Positions 17,718 to 27,289 of a stretch of DNA of 38,508 bases are shown piece by piece. The stretch lies in contig CANJSM010000009.1 of NCBI GenBank assembly GCA_947477015.1, positions 1 through 38,508 on the forward strand. The letters are read 5' to 3'. The notes below the pieces were generated by a model. The model saw nothing but the letters and a program-made list of their open reading frames with translations. It was not told where the DNA came from and made no database searches. How positions within the stretch are numbered: position 1 is the first letter of the stretch; each line of letters starts with the position of its first letter. Source of the stretch: Legionellaceae bacterium (GTDB lineage: Bacteria; Pseudomonadota; Gammaproteobacteria; Legionellales; Legionellaceae). Made by a program: the position numbers and the translations under genes.

Positions 17718-19514
17718 TTAACCGCAACTTAAACCTGGCGCTGGAAGTGTATCATCGGGTGCAGAGGGTGCCTTGGGTTCAAATTGCTCAAGCAATTTCC
17801 CTGACATCAATAACACAGCGATAGTGGGAATCAAGACCATAAGCCCACTGCCTAATGGCATGAAAAAAAGAATCGTAAACGCCACGGCTGGCACCAAGGC
17901 TTCGCTCAGGGTTTGTTGTATGATCTCCTTTTTACGAAAATCGATCATAGCGGTCTGATGAGCTAATTCATCGGTGCGATGTTTAATATCAAGCTCTAGT
18001 CTTTTTATTTCCAAGGCTGATTCGGGACGTTCATCAAACCTCAACCGCTCGATTTTTGCCTTCAACTCATCGATTTTTCTCTCTTGTTTTACATTTGATG
18101 CTTGTATTTTTTCAATCTCTGTACTGATTGCCCATGCATGCGCACCAATCGTAATGAGAAACGACAATCCTGCGCCAACAACACCAAGAATGACTACCGT
18201 TGCAGGCAAGATTCCCGCTGGCGGGAAGAAAAAGCAACACAAGAGACTAAACGTGGCAAACAATCCGAGGGCATAATACGCATCATGCATCCATTGTTTT
18301 TCAGCATGCTCCCAATCGAATTGGCATTGATCTCGAGCTTCAATTAACGCATCACAGTGTTCTTGCAATACTTGTATTTTAGTTTCGTCACGCTCTGCGC
18401 TGATGGATTTTGATAATTTAATGATGTCAGCATCCAATTGAGACAAGGCTTTCATGTGCTCTGTTTTTTTCTCTTGATATCCCCAAGCCACTAGGCTCAA
18501 ATCAAATATCAGCAAAATACCGGTTAAGGCATTGCCCATGTATCCCAGCGTGCCATTGCCTATCAACCAGAAAAAACAAGCCATATTGGCTGTCGCCCAA
18601 AACACATCATTGAGGATACTAAATTTACGTAACTCCCATTGTGTTTTAAATCGCTCACCAATACCAATGGCAATCGCTTTATTTTCCTCGCTTGCAAAAG
18701 GATCCAACCAAGTATTTTTAAAGGTATAGCTGGTTAGCAAATACAACTCTATGCCTAAACGGCTATAATACAAGACCCAGCTCATGTAACCCGTCACTGG
18801 AGCAATATCAGAGAATACTTTTTGTGCTTGGCGCGAACGGCCCACACTTGAGGGGATCAAATCCAACAATACGCGATCCAGTCCGCCACCCCATACCCAA
18901 TTCAGTCGATAAAAATTGGCATCCGACATGGCTTTTTGGGCTGATTTGAAGTATTCCGGTGCCGTCATGCCTAGCATGGTTTCGGCAATGTCTGGAGCAA
19001 TCAGGGTTAAGCCAATATAAGCTGCTGGTTTGTCCACGGAATCATCCAGCACGTCATGCAGTGCTTGTTCTGGTGATCTAGAGTCCCCTAATGCAGGCGT
19101 ACTTCTTAATGCATTCAACAAATTAGTACAACGTTGCAATTGCTTCAGGCGTTTTTTTACACGCTGATGACTGCCCTCAAACAGATGCAATTGATACTCT
19201 GCAGATACCACGTAAAACGTGTACAACAACTCTTCTTCACACGCGATCCGTTGATGTGGGTTCAAATAATTAAAGCTCACGGGATCCAACTTATCCAATC
19301 TATCGCCGTAAAAAGTAACGGAGCGTGCCAGATCGTGACGAACTTTAAAAATATCAGCTACATTAAAATCAGGATTAAAAGCAATGCCACGGTCTTTTTC
19401 AACGTAGGCGCGAACCCCAAGGGGTTGCGTAATAGTGGTGTCTGCGTTCATGGCGTTAGCAATAGACGCTTCATGGGTGCTGTAACAGGTGCTATGAAAA
19501 AAGCGATTCGCCAT
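17718..19514 (-). CDS. Large membrane protein with central coiled coil, function unknown
   Basis: ~598 aa from ATG 19514; several hydrophobic helices and the charged region TEIEKIQASNVKQERKIDELKAKIERLRFDERPESALEIKRLELDIKHRTDEL. Confidence 0.75.
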   Translation of the reverse strand: MANRFFHSTCYSTHEASIANAMNADTTITQPLGVRAYVEKDRGIAFNPDFNVADIFKVRHDLARSVTFYGDRLDKLDPVSFNYLNPHQRIACEEELLYTFYVVSAEYQLHLFEGSHQRVKKRLKQLQRCTNLLNALRSTPALGDSRSPEQALHDVLDDSVDKPAAYIGLTLIAPDIAETMLGMTAPEYFKSAQKAMSDANFYRLNWVWGGGLDRVLLDLIPSSVGRSRQAQKVFSDIAPVTGYMSWVLYYSRLGIELYLLTSYTFKNTWLDPFASEENKAIAIGIGERFKTQWELRKFSILNDVFWATANMACFFWLIGNGTLGYMGNALTGILLIFDLSLVAWGYQEKKTEHMKALSQLDADIIKLSKSISAERDETKIQVLQEHCDALIEARDQCQFDWEHAEKQWMHDAYYALGLFATFSLLCCFFFPPAGILPATVVILGVVGAGLSFLITIGAHAWAISTEIEKIQASNVKQERKIDELKAKIERLRFDERPESALEIKRLELDIKHRTDELAHQTAMIDFRKKEIIQQTLSEALVPAVAFTILFFMPLGSGLMVLIPTIAVLLMSGKLLEQFEPKAPSAPDDTLPAPGLSCG

Positions 19515-19623
19515 GACAAAACCCCGTAGTGAACATGACCTCCCGTGAAACAAAATCGAGAGCATTATGCTTTATTTTACACCATAAAGGTCTTTTTGCC
19601 AACAAATCATGTGGGTCAACGTG

Positions 19624-20190
19624 TTATTCGTCTCCCCAACGCCGAACCAGACCACTCTCCAAATCAAATAAATCGAGCACTCGCCCAACGGTATCGTCAA
19701 CGATATCCTCAATGGTTTGAGGTTTATTATAAAAAGCTGGCACAGGTGGGCATATAATTCCGCCCATTTGAGTCACGTGCAACATGTTTTGCAAATGCCC
19801 TAAATGCAATGGGGTTTCACGAGGCATAAGTACGAGCCGTCGACGCTCTTTAAGAACCACATCAGCGGCACGCGTGAGCAGATTACTCGTCACACCACTG
19901 GCAATCTCCCCCAAGCTTTTCATAGAGCAAGGAGCGATGATCATGCCCATGGTTTTAAACGACCCACTGGCAATAGACGCTGCAATATCGTTACAGGGGT
20001 GATACACCGAAGCCAATGATTTAAGATCCGCTGCGCTTAAATTAGTTTCATACGCACGGGTCATTTGACCGGCTTTACTCACCACAAGATGAGTCTCAAC
20101 ACTTAACGAGCGCAGAACTTCTAGCAGGCGAATCCCATAAGTGATTCCGGACGAACCGCTAATGCCAATGATAAGGCGTGGCTTACTCAT
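19624..20190 (-). CDS. ubiX: Flavin prenyltransferase UbiX
   Basis: LIIGISGSSGITYGIRLLEVL, SFKTMGMIIAPCSMKSLGEIASG, RRRLVLMPRETPLHLGHLQNML. Confidence 0.95.
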   Translation of the reverse strand: MSKPRLIIGISGSSGITYGIRLLEVLRSLSVETHLVVSKAGQMTRAYETNLSAADLKSLASVYHPCNDIAASIASGSFKTMGMIIAPCSMKSLGEIASGVTSNLLTRAADVVLKERRRLVLMPRETPLHLGHLQNMLHVTQMGGIICPPVPAFYNKPQTIEDIVDDTVGRVLDLFDLESGLVRRWGDE

Positions 20191-20410
20191 AGAAAGTGCT
20201 CCTCAACAGATTGTGTTCAGTGAATATCCTGAGCGTTCAGAATACCATAGAATAGATACATCATCTAAAATATGAATCCAAGCTATCCTAACGGTCTAGG
20301 GCGGGATAAATGAAATTTTAGAAGCGTTTGTAAGCGGCCGTCGCATTAAACTTGTACTGATTACAATATTTTGTTAGCCTAGTTCTCTATTTATAGCAAA
20401 AAAAGAGATC

Positions 20411-21574
20411 ATGTATAACAGATTGCTTAACATTAACCTTGAATCCAAGCACAGTTTTTTTTTATTTGGTCCTCGAGGCACAGGTAAAACATCGTGGTTG
20501 CGAAGTCACTTTAAAAACGCAATCTATTATGATTTGCTAGATGATCACACCTACACTCGTTTACTCGCTTTTCCAACACGTATTGGCGATGACGTACCCC
20601 CTGATTTTAAAGATTGGATTATTATTGACGAAATCCAAAAAGCCCCAAAGTTACTCGATGAAGTGCATCGACTTATTGAGCATCGACAATTAAGATTCAT
20701 ATTAACAGGTTCAAGTGCAAGGCAGTTGCGTCAAAAAGGCGTTAACTTATTAGCGGGTCGGGCCATGACATATCATATGCATCCACTCACTACCCTTGAA
20801 TTAGGACATGACTTTAATTTAAGCACGGCGCTAACATACGGCATGTTGCCGAGCGTTTACTCACATGAAAACCCGAGCCATTACTTGGCCAGCTATGTAT
20901 CAACTTACTTACGAGAAGAGGTATTACAGGAAGGAATCACTCGAAACATAGCATTGTTTACACGTTTTTTAGAAACGGCCAGTTTCTCGCAGGGAGAGCA
21001 AATTAATTTCACTGAAATTGCACGTGAAGTAGGCAATAATCGACATACTATTGCTAATTTTTTTGACATACTCGAGGATTTATTAATTGCTTGTCGCGTG
21101 TACCCATTCACAAAGCGAGCAAAACGAGCGGTGGTGTCATCCCCTAAGTTTTATTATTTTGATACAGGAGTTTATCGTTCAATTCGCCCAACAGGCCCAT
21201 TGGACTCAAGAGAGGAAATGGATGGTGCCGCCTTAGAAACATTATTTTTACAAGAATTTAAAGCGATCAATGACTATTTAGCATTAGATTACAGCGTGTC
21301 TTATTGGCGAACGACCTCACAAATAGAAGTTGATTTCATACTGTATGGGAAAAATGGATTTCACGCCTTTGAAATAAAGCGTAAGCAAACCATTTCCAAA
21401 CAAGATTTAAAGGGCCTGCTTGCGTTTAAAAAAGACTACCCTGAGGCAACATGCCACATGCTATATGGCGGGAGCCGGACCTACGTTGAAAACGAAATCA
21501 CCATTCGCCCGTTTGAAGAAACCTTACGTCATTTAAGTAGCTTGATAGAGGCACTACCTAAGCTTCTTCAATAA
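20411..21574 (+). CDS. AAA_14/DUF4143 family ATPase (second copy)
   Basis: FLFGPRGTGKTSWL, WIIIDEIQKAPKLLDEVHRLIE, LTGSSARQLRQKGVNLLAGRA, IEVDFILYGKNGFHAFEIKRK. Confidence 0.88.
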   Translation: MYNRLLNINLESKHSFFLFGPRGTGKTSWLRSHFKNAIYYDLLDDHTYTRLLAFPTRIGDDVPPDFKDWIIIDEIQKAPKLLDEVHRLIEHRQLRFILTGSSARQLRQKGVNLLAGRAMTYHMHPLTTLELGHDFNLSTALTYGMLPSVYSHENPSHYLASYVSTYLREEVLQEGITRNIALFTRFLETASFSQGEQINFTEIAREVGNNRHTIANFFDILEDLLIACRVYPFTKRAKRAVVSSPKFYYFDTGVYRSIRPTGPLDSREEMDGAALETLFLQEFKAINDYLALDYSVSYWRTTSQIEVDFILYGKNGFHAFEIKRKQTISKQDLKGLLAFKKDYPEATCHMLYGGSRTYVENEITIRPFEETLRHLSSLIEALPKLLQ

Positions 21575-22402
21575 GAAATACTCAAGCGATTCGATGGCTT
21601 TGTTGCTATTTTGGTTTTTTAATAAGGCTATCGGAATGTCGGCTAATGGAGGAAGGGTTTTGTTTTCCAGTTGTTTTAAATAATCTGGAATCATTGTTTC
21701 TTGAATAATTGTAATGCCTAACCCTGCTTTAACAGCAGCCATTTTACCTGCATAACTGGGGCTCGTGTAGGCAAGACGCCATTTTATACCGGCTTTTTCT
21801 AAAGCCTGAATCGCGCTCTCTCTATATACACAAGGTCTTGGGGACAGGACCAAAGGGACCACGGTATTTTTATTGATGACGGGCAGTAGTTCTGGCTTGC
21901 CTATCCATTTTACAGGTTCTTTCCAAAGTGTTGTTTGGGCTAAGAATGTTTTAGGTGGCATCATCTTTATTAAGATTAAATCAAATTTGCCGGCTTTAAA
22001 GCCATCGAGAACATTGATGGTTAAATCACACTCAACATTTAATACAATACGCGGGTGAAGTCTTGAAAAATCGACCAACACATCCGACAACATCACGGTA
22101 GCAAAATCTTCTGGTAACCCGAAACGAATTTCTCCTTGCAGATCAGGCTCTTTGAATCGATCTAATGATTCACGATGAAGTAAATACATTTGCTTGGCAT
22201 AGCCCAGAAAAATCTCCCCCTCAGTGGTCAGCGAAAATTCTTTACCTCGATTAAATAAAGGTTTGCCCACCAAATTTTCAAGTTTAGCGATTTGCTGACT
22301 AATGGCTGATTGTGTTCGCCCTACGCGATCGGCTGCTTTGGTAAAGCTGCCAGTATCCGCAACGGCGAGGAAGCATTGTAAGGTGACCGTATCCAGTGAC
22401 AT
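21554..22402 (-). CDS. LysR-family transcriptional regulator
   Basis: N-terminal wHTH TLQCFLAVADTGSFTKAADRVGRTQSAISQQIAKLENLVGKPLFNR; substrate-binding domain. Confidence 0.93.
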   Translation of the reverse strand: MSLDTVTLQCFLAVADTGSFTKAADRVGRTQSAISQQIAKLENLVGKPLFNRGKEFSLTTEGEIFLGYAKQMYLLHRESLDRFKEPDLQGEIRFGLPEDFATVMLSDVLVDFSRLHPRIVLNVECDLTINVLDGFKAGKFDLILIKMMPPKTFLAQTTLWKEPVKWIGKPELLPVINKNTVVPLVLSPRPCVYRESAIQALEKAGIKWRLAYTSPSYAGKMAAVKAGLGITIIQETMIPDYLKQLENKTLPPLADIPIALLKNQNSNKAIESLEYFLLKKLR

Positions 22403-22404
22403 TA

Positions 22405-22501
22405 GAATTCCTTATAAGAATCATTAGAATTTTTAAGTTTACTTATATTAGCATGCCTACTATATTGTCACAACATTAACAGAGATTCTTATAAGGAGTT
22501 C
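22405..22501. promoter_or_regulatory. Divergent lysR-dabB control region with 18-bp inverted repeat flanking both start codons
   Basis: gaattccttataagaatc (22405-22422) versus gattcttataaggagttc (22484-22501): inverted with one mismatch; each arm contains cttataag and the RBS of its adjacent gene. Confidence 0.7.
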
Positions 22502-22505
22502 CTCA

Positions 22506-24017
22506 ATGACCTATAGCATGATGATGTACTTATCACTGTTGCTAATAGCAATCCCTATCGTGGGCTTAATCATTAACCTGTTATCGCACAAACATCGCAA
22601 AGCAGGTGCAACTTTTGCAACCGTAACCATTGGCACAGGATTATCGCTGAGTCTCTTATTACTGAGCTATTGTTATGCAGAGAATACACCGTTTTATTTT
22701 ATGGGGCTTAAAGCCGATGGCTTGAGCTTCTTGATGACCTCTCTGATTTTTTTTGTCAGTACAGTGGTCCATCAATTCTCCATACGCTACATGGCAGGCG
22801 ACCGTAATTATTCCGTCTATTATTACAAATTAGCATTAATTACCTGCAGTGCCGCTATCATGGCCTTGGCAGATCAAGCGATATTGTTTTTTTCAGCATG
22901 GTGTTTGAGTAACTGTCTATTGATTTCCTTGATGATTCATAAACAACAATGGGCTGCGGCAGCCTACTCAGGAAAAATTGCGTTCAGAACCCTTTTTGGG
23001 GGCGCAGCACTACTCTTGATAGCGATTATTTTGATGTATCTTGAAACAGGGAGTCTTTCAATATCAAATATCACACAACAAGCTACTCATTCACCCCTGA
23101 TGTTAACGGCACTAATTCTGTGCATTATCAGCGCGATGACACAATCTGCTCTTTGGCCTTTCCATCGATGGCTCACCAGTTCATTGAATTCACCAACGCC
23201 TGTTTCTGCCCTTATGCACGCGGGTTTAGTCAACGGTGGAGGCTTTCTTCTAGTTCGCTTTGCGCCCATGCTCTCTAAGCACACGTTACTGCTGAATCTC
23301 ATTTTTGTAGTTGGCGTGATGTCTGCAGTGCTCGGGACACTTTGGAAACTCGTGCAAAGCGATGTTAAGCGCATGCTAGCTTGTTCCACGATGGGGCAAA
23401 TGGGATTTATGATGGTTCAATGTGGGCTCGGTCTATTCCCTGCAGCCATTGCCCACCTTATTTACCATGGTTTATTTAAAGCCTTCCTGTTTTTAAGTGC
23501 AGGTTCTGCGGTCACGAGCCAAAAAGCAGATAGCTCTACCCGTAGAAGCACACTGCCAGCCTTTATTATCTCCTGTGCGTACGGGCTATTAGGAGCATAC
23601 AGCTTTGCTTATTTTACTGACAAATCGTTTTTTTCAATGAATACGACTGCGTTCTTGGTAGGCTTTGCCTTTATTGCCTCAACCCAAGTGGCTCATGCCG
23701 TGCTAAAAAACAAGCTCACTCTCGCAAAGAATCTGTTGGCAATCATTGCAGCCAGCCTTTCAGGCGCTATATATGGATGCACGATTCACCTGATTGAAGC
23801 AGCGATTCCCTCTGTCCTTAGTACGCATCACACTCTGAATGCGCTGCACCTGACTGCATTCACACTCTTCATGATGATCTGGCTAGCCTTAAACTTAGAG
23901 TGTTTAGGCCCTATTCAGAAAACACGCTTTTGGAAACGCGGCTACATGGCGCTTCTAAATGGTAGCCAACCGCATCCAAAAACAATCACCTCAATCCGTA
24001 AGTCTTATCAATACTAG
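22506..24017 (+). CDS. dabB: DabB-like proton-conducting membrane subunit (NuoL/MrpA family)
   Basis: Multi-TM; ALWPFHRWLTSSLNSPTPVSALMHAGLVNGGGFLLVRFAP, VQSDVKRMLACSTMGQMGFM; directly upstream of dabA. Confidence 0.88.
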   Translation: MTYSMMMYLSLLLIAIPIVGLIINLLSHKHRKAGATFATVTIGTGLSLSLLLLSYCYAENTPFYFMGLKADGLSFLMTSLIFFVSTVVHQFSIRYMAGDRNYSVYYYKLALITCSAAIMALADQAILFFSAWCLSNCLLISLMIHKQQWAAAAYSGKIAFRTLFGGAALLLIAIILMYLETGSLSISNITQQATHSPLMLTALILCIISAMTQSALWPFHRWLTSSLNSPTPVSALMHAGLVNGGGFLLVRFAPMLSKHTLLLNLIFVVGVMSAVLGTLWKLVQSDVKRMLACSTMGQMGFMMVQCGLGLFPAAIAHLIYHGLFKAFLFLSAGSAVTSQKADSSTRRSTLPAFIISCAYGLLGAYSFAYFTDKSFFSMNTTAFLVGFAFIASTQVAHAVLKNKLTLAKNLLAIIAASLSGAIYGCTIHLIEAAIPSVLSTHHTLNALHLTAFTLFMMIWLALNLECLGPIQKTRFWKRGYMALLNGSQPHPKTITSIRKSYQY

Positions 24018-24028
24018 GAGCATTCACA

Positions 24029-26311
24029 ATGAGTTCTTCAAAAACAACCATGACAGGTAGCAAGCACCTATCCCGTGCTCTAGAAATTCAAACCAAGGTC
24101 CACCTTGCTGCTAAATCAATAGCGCCGGTATGGCCGTTAAAAACATTCATTGCATGCAACTCTCTTCAGGGGTTTGAGTCGCAACCTTTTGATATCGCAT
24201 TGGAAGAAGCTCACGCCTTATTTGAAAGATGCCCCCTTGATTATCAAGATATCAATCGAGAAACCATTAAATGGTGCTCGACCTATTTTGATGAGGGGCA
24301 GCGTGTTATCGACATGCCAGTAGATGCTAGAGGTTTTTATTCGACCTTCAAGGACCTATCCCAACACGACAAGATGCTGCATCAAGGATCAAAAAAAAAT
24401 CAGCAATGGTTACAGCAATTGCCTGAAAACGCAGAAGACACCATCATTGCGTGTCTGAAATCACTGCAAGTGTCTGATGAAGAGCAGGTATCCTTTTTAA
24501 AACAATCATTGGCACAACTACCGGGTTGGTCTGGTTATGTTAAGTGGCAAACGGAATGGAAAAACACGCCAAAGCCGTCACATCAATCATCAACGATGCT
24601 GGTGGACTTCATGGCGGTTCGACTGATTATTACTGTTTTGCTTCATCCGGAAATACATTATGCTAAACGTACTGACAGCAACAAGACACCTTATCAATCG
24701 CTGACAAATACTATAAAAACACTCGAGGAAAACTATAAATCCCATTTAATTCCTGCCCTGTTAGGCGAAGCAAAAAAAATAAATCCTCTCAACAAAACAT
24801 CTCCAGAGGTTCAGCTGGTGTTTTGTATTGATGTGCGTTCAGAGCCATTTCGTCGTCATCTTGAATCACTAGGCTCTTATGAAACGTTGGGTTTTGCAGG
24901 ATTCTTTGGGCTGCCTATTCGTCTGCATGATTATAATTCCGGGACAGTCACTGATTCTTGTCCCGTATTGTTAAAACCACGATATGACATTCATGATTGC
25001 CCTAATGAAGAGCATAGCTGTGCTGTGGAACACCATGAACAGGGTAAGAACCTGCTTAACGGGCTGAAACAGATGTATCAGCAATTAAAATATAATTTTG
25101 CAACACCGTTTGCGCTGGTTGAAACACTGGGGGCTTGGTGTGGGCTATTGATGCTATCTAAGTCGATTAAACCCATCTTGACTATCTCCACTATCAACAA
25201 ATGGATTGAACGAATAATGCCAACCGTGAGCACCACGCCCCTTGTTGACATGACCTCTACAGATAGCAGCAACGGCATTTCACCTGCAGATCAGGCGCTC
25301 TATGCTGAAGCGGTGTTACGTATCATGGGATTGACAGAGCATTTTGGCCAGTTCGTTATTTTTTGTGGCCATGGTAGTAGCACACAAAATAATCCTTATG
25401 CCTCGGGTTTAGATTGTGGTGCGTGCGGAGGCAACCACGGTGGAGGCAATGCCAAGACGTTGGCTGCTATCTTAAACAAGAAATCCATTCGAGACTCGTT
25501 AGCACGTCGTGACATCCATATCCCGCACGACACCCTGTTTTTAGCCGCCGAACACAATACCACAACCGATGAAATGGTCGTATTTGAAGACAATGTGCAG
25601 CCATTAGTTCATGAAAAAATCTTGCGTAAGCTGCGAAAAAATCTAATCAAGGCCAAAGCCCGAAATGCCGCTTCTCGTGTAGCCCATTTTGATGTCAGTG
25701 GCAAAACTTGCCCCGTCGAAGAAACGGATAGACGCAGTCAAGACTGGTCAGAAGTCAGGCCTGAGTGGGGTTTGGCACGAAATGCGGCCTTTATTATTGG
25801 ACCTCGAACACTCAGCCAAGCACTGGACTTAGAGGGGCGCTGTTTCCTTCATTCGTATGACTGGACTAAGGATGAACAATTAACGTCTCTTGAAACCATA
25901 TTAACTGCACCCATGGTTGTCGCGGAATGGATCAACACGCAATATTTGTTTTCTACACTGAATAATGTCACGTATGGTAGCGGCAGCAAAATCACGCACA
26001 ATATAACCGGTAAAATTGGCGTCATGCAGGGCAATGGCAGTGATTTGATGCATGGACTATCGCTTCAATCCGTGAAAGCCACCGATGATGTCAACTTTCA
26101 TCAACCGCAACGATTGCTGACGGTAATTTACGCCCCCAGAGAACAGGTCAGTACCATCATTGATCGTCAAGAAATATTAAAAACCTTATTTTTTAACGCA
26201 TGGGTTCATTTGATTGTGATAGAGCCAACAGAACACAAAGCCTATCAACTTCAAACAACAGGGGAATGGTGTTTAATGACAAACATAGGAGAAAAAAATG
26301 GCATCAACTAA
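24029..26311 (+). CDS. dabA: DabA (DUF2309), carbonic-anhydrase-like inorganic carbon transporter subunit
   Basis: VQLVFCIDVRSEPFRRHLE (Cys-x-Asp), FVIFCGHGSSTQNNPYASGLDCGACGGNHGGGNA (His and Cys ligands). Confidence 0.94.
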   Translation: MSSSKTTMTGSKHLSRALEIQTKVHLAAKSIAPVWPLKTFIACNSLQGFESQPFDIALEEAHALFERCPLDYQDINRETIKWCSTYFDEGQRVIDMPVDARGFYSTFKDLSQHDKMLHQGSKKNQQWLQQLPENAEDTIIACLKSLQVSDEEQVSFLKQSLAQLPGWSGYVKWQTEWKNTPKPSHQSSTMLVDFMAVRLIITVLLHPEIHYAKRTDSNKTPYQSLTNTIKTLEENYKSHLIPALLGEAKKINPLNKTSPEVQLVFCIDVRSEPFRRHLESLGSYETLGFAGFFGLPIRLHDYNSGTVTDSCPVLLKPRYDIHDCPNEEHSCAVEHHEQGKNLLNGLKQMYQQLKYNFATPFALVETLGAWCGLLMLSKSIKPILTISTINKWIERIMPTVSTTPLVDMTSTDSSNGISPADQALYAEAVLRIMGLTEHFGQFVIFCGHGSSTQNNPYASGLDCGACGGNHGGGNAKTLAAILNKKSIRDSLARRDIHIPHDTLFLAAEHNTTTDEMVVFEDNVQPLVHEKILRKLRKNLIKAKARNAASRVAHFDVSGKTCPVEETDRRSQDWSEVRPEWGLARNAAFIIGPRTLSQALDLEGRCFLHSYDWTKDEQLTSLETILTAPMVVAEWINTQYLFSTLNNVTYGSGSKITHNITGKIGVMQGNGSDLMHGLSLQSVKATDDVNFHQPQRLLTVIYAPREQVSTIIDRQEILKTLFFNAWVHLIVIEPTEHKAYQLQTTGEWCLMTNIGEKNGIN

Positions 26312-26648
26312 GACTCAACAACACGATAGCAACGTCAGCTTGCATCCAATGAAAAAAATAGAAGTGATTGTTTCCGGAGAACATGAATCACTGATATCCA
26401 ATATGCTGAATGAAGCCAATGTTTCGGGCTTTACCTTGATTAGAAATGTATCGGGCAAAGGCCATCACGGCTTCCATGAAGGAAAGCTTTTGTTTAATGA
26501 CAAAGCGGTCTTGGTGATGTTCATTGCGGTTGCTCCAGAAGAGGCTATCGCAAGTATTGCCATCGGCATGAAATCGTTATTGGAAAAAAGCTCTGGGGTC
26601 ATGTTTGTTTCGGATGTATCCGTTGCGAGAGTCGACTATTTTTCTTAG
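26298..26648 (+). CDS. P-II-like regulatory protein associated with the DAB locus
   Basis: MKKIEVIVSGEHESLISNMLNEANVSGFTLIRNVSGKGHHGFHEGKLLFNDKAVLVMFIAVAPEEAIASIAIGMKSLLEKSSGVMFVSDVSVAR: PII-like fold pattern, short T-loop; overlaps dabA. Confidence 0.75.
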   Translation: MASTKTQQHDSNVSLHPMKKIEVIVSGEHESLISNMLNEANVSGFTLIRNVSGKGHHGFHEGKLLFNDKAVLVMFIAVAPEEAIASIAIGMKSLLEKSSGVMFVSDVSVARVDYFS

Positions 26649-26695
26649 CACGAGCCCAGCTCGCGCGCGAGTAGGACTTGGAGAGGAGTGTTTAA

Positions 26696-27274
26696 ATGAA
26701 TTATATCGATAAAGTTGTTTTGCTTGCATCAAAGCACAGTAAAGAGCAAGCCATTGAGCCCGTTTTGCGACAAAAGTTAGGGTGTCAATTGCATGTGGAC
26801 GATATCGATACCGATTTATTTGGAACATTCACCGGCGAGATCCCTCGCACAGCCTGTTTTCCGAGTCATGCTCTCACGCTACAATCAGCTGATCGACAGC
26901 ATGTCATTGCCAAAGGCATTCGAGATCATCACCAACTTCAAGCCTTGTTATCCGAGGGCTTTAATCAATACAGTGAATTATTTATAGCAACGGATATGCG
27001 GGCAATGATGAACCCGACACGCATGCAAACGATAGGCGAGCTTGCGAAAAAACTAGCCACTCGCATCAACACACCTTGTTCCAGCTGTGGGGTTCTAGGC
27101 TTTGGATTTAAATCTGTGAGTGGCCACCTACCTTGTAGCTTATGTGGCCATGAGAGCGCGATGTACCAACATGAAGAGTGGGGATGCATTCAATGCGATT
27201 ATCAAGAGCAACACCCCCGAAAAGATAGATTAATCGTGGCCGACCCCTCCCACTGTGACTATTGTAATCCCTAA
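26696..27274 (+). CDS. DUF6671-like cysteine-rich (zinc-ribbon) protein
   Basis: ATDMRAMMNPTRMQTIGELAKKL then CSSCG...CSLCG...CIQC...CDYC pairs; last gene of the dab cluster. Confidence 0.65.
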   Translation: MNYIDKVVLLASKHSKEQAIEPVLRQKLGCQLHVDDIDTDLFGTFTGEIPRTACFPSHALTLQSADRQHVIAKGIRDHHQLQALLSEGFNQYSELFIATDMRAMMNPTRMQTIGELAKKLATRINTPCSSCGVLGFGFKSVSGHLPCSLCGHESAMYQHEEWGCIQCDYQEQHPRKDRLIVADPSHCDYCNP

Positions 27275-27289
27275 TTCAAATGAGGCTTT

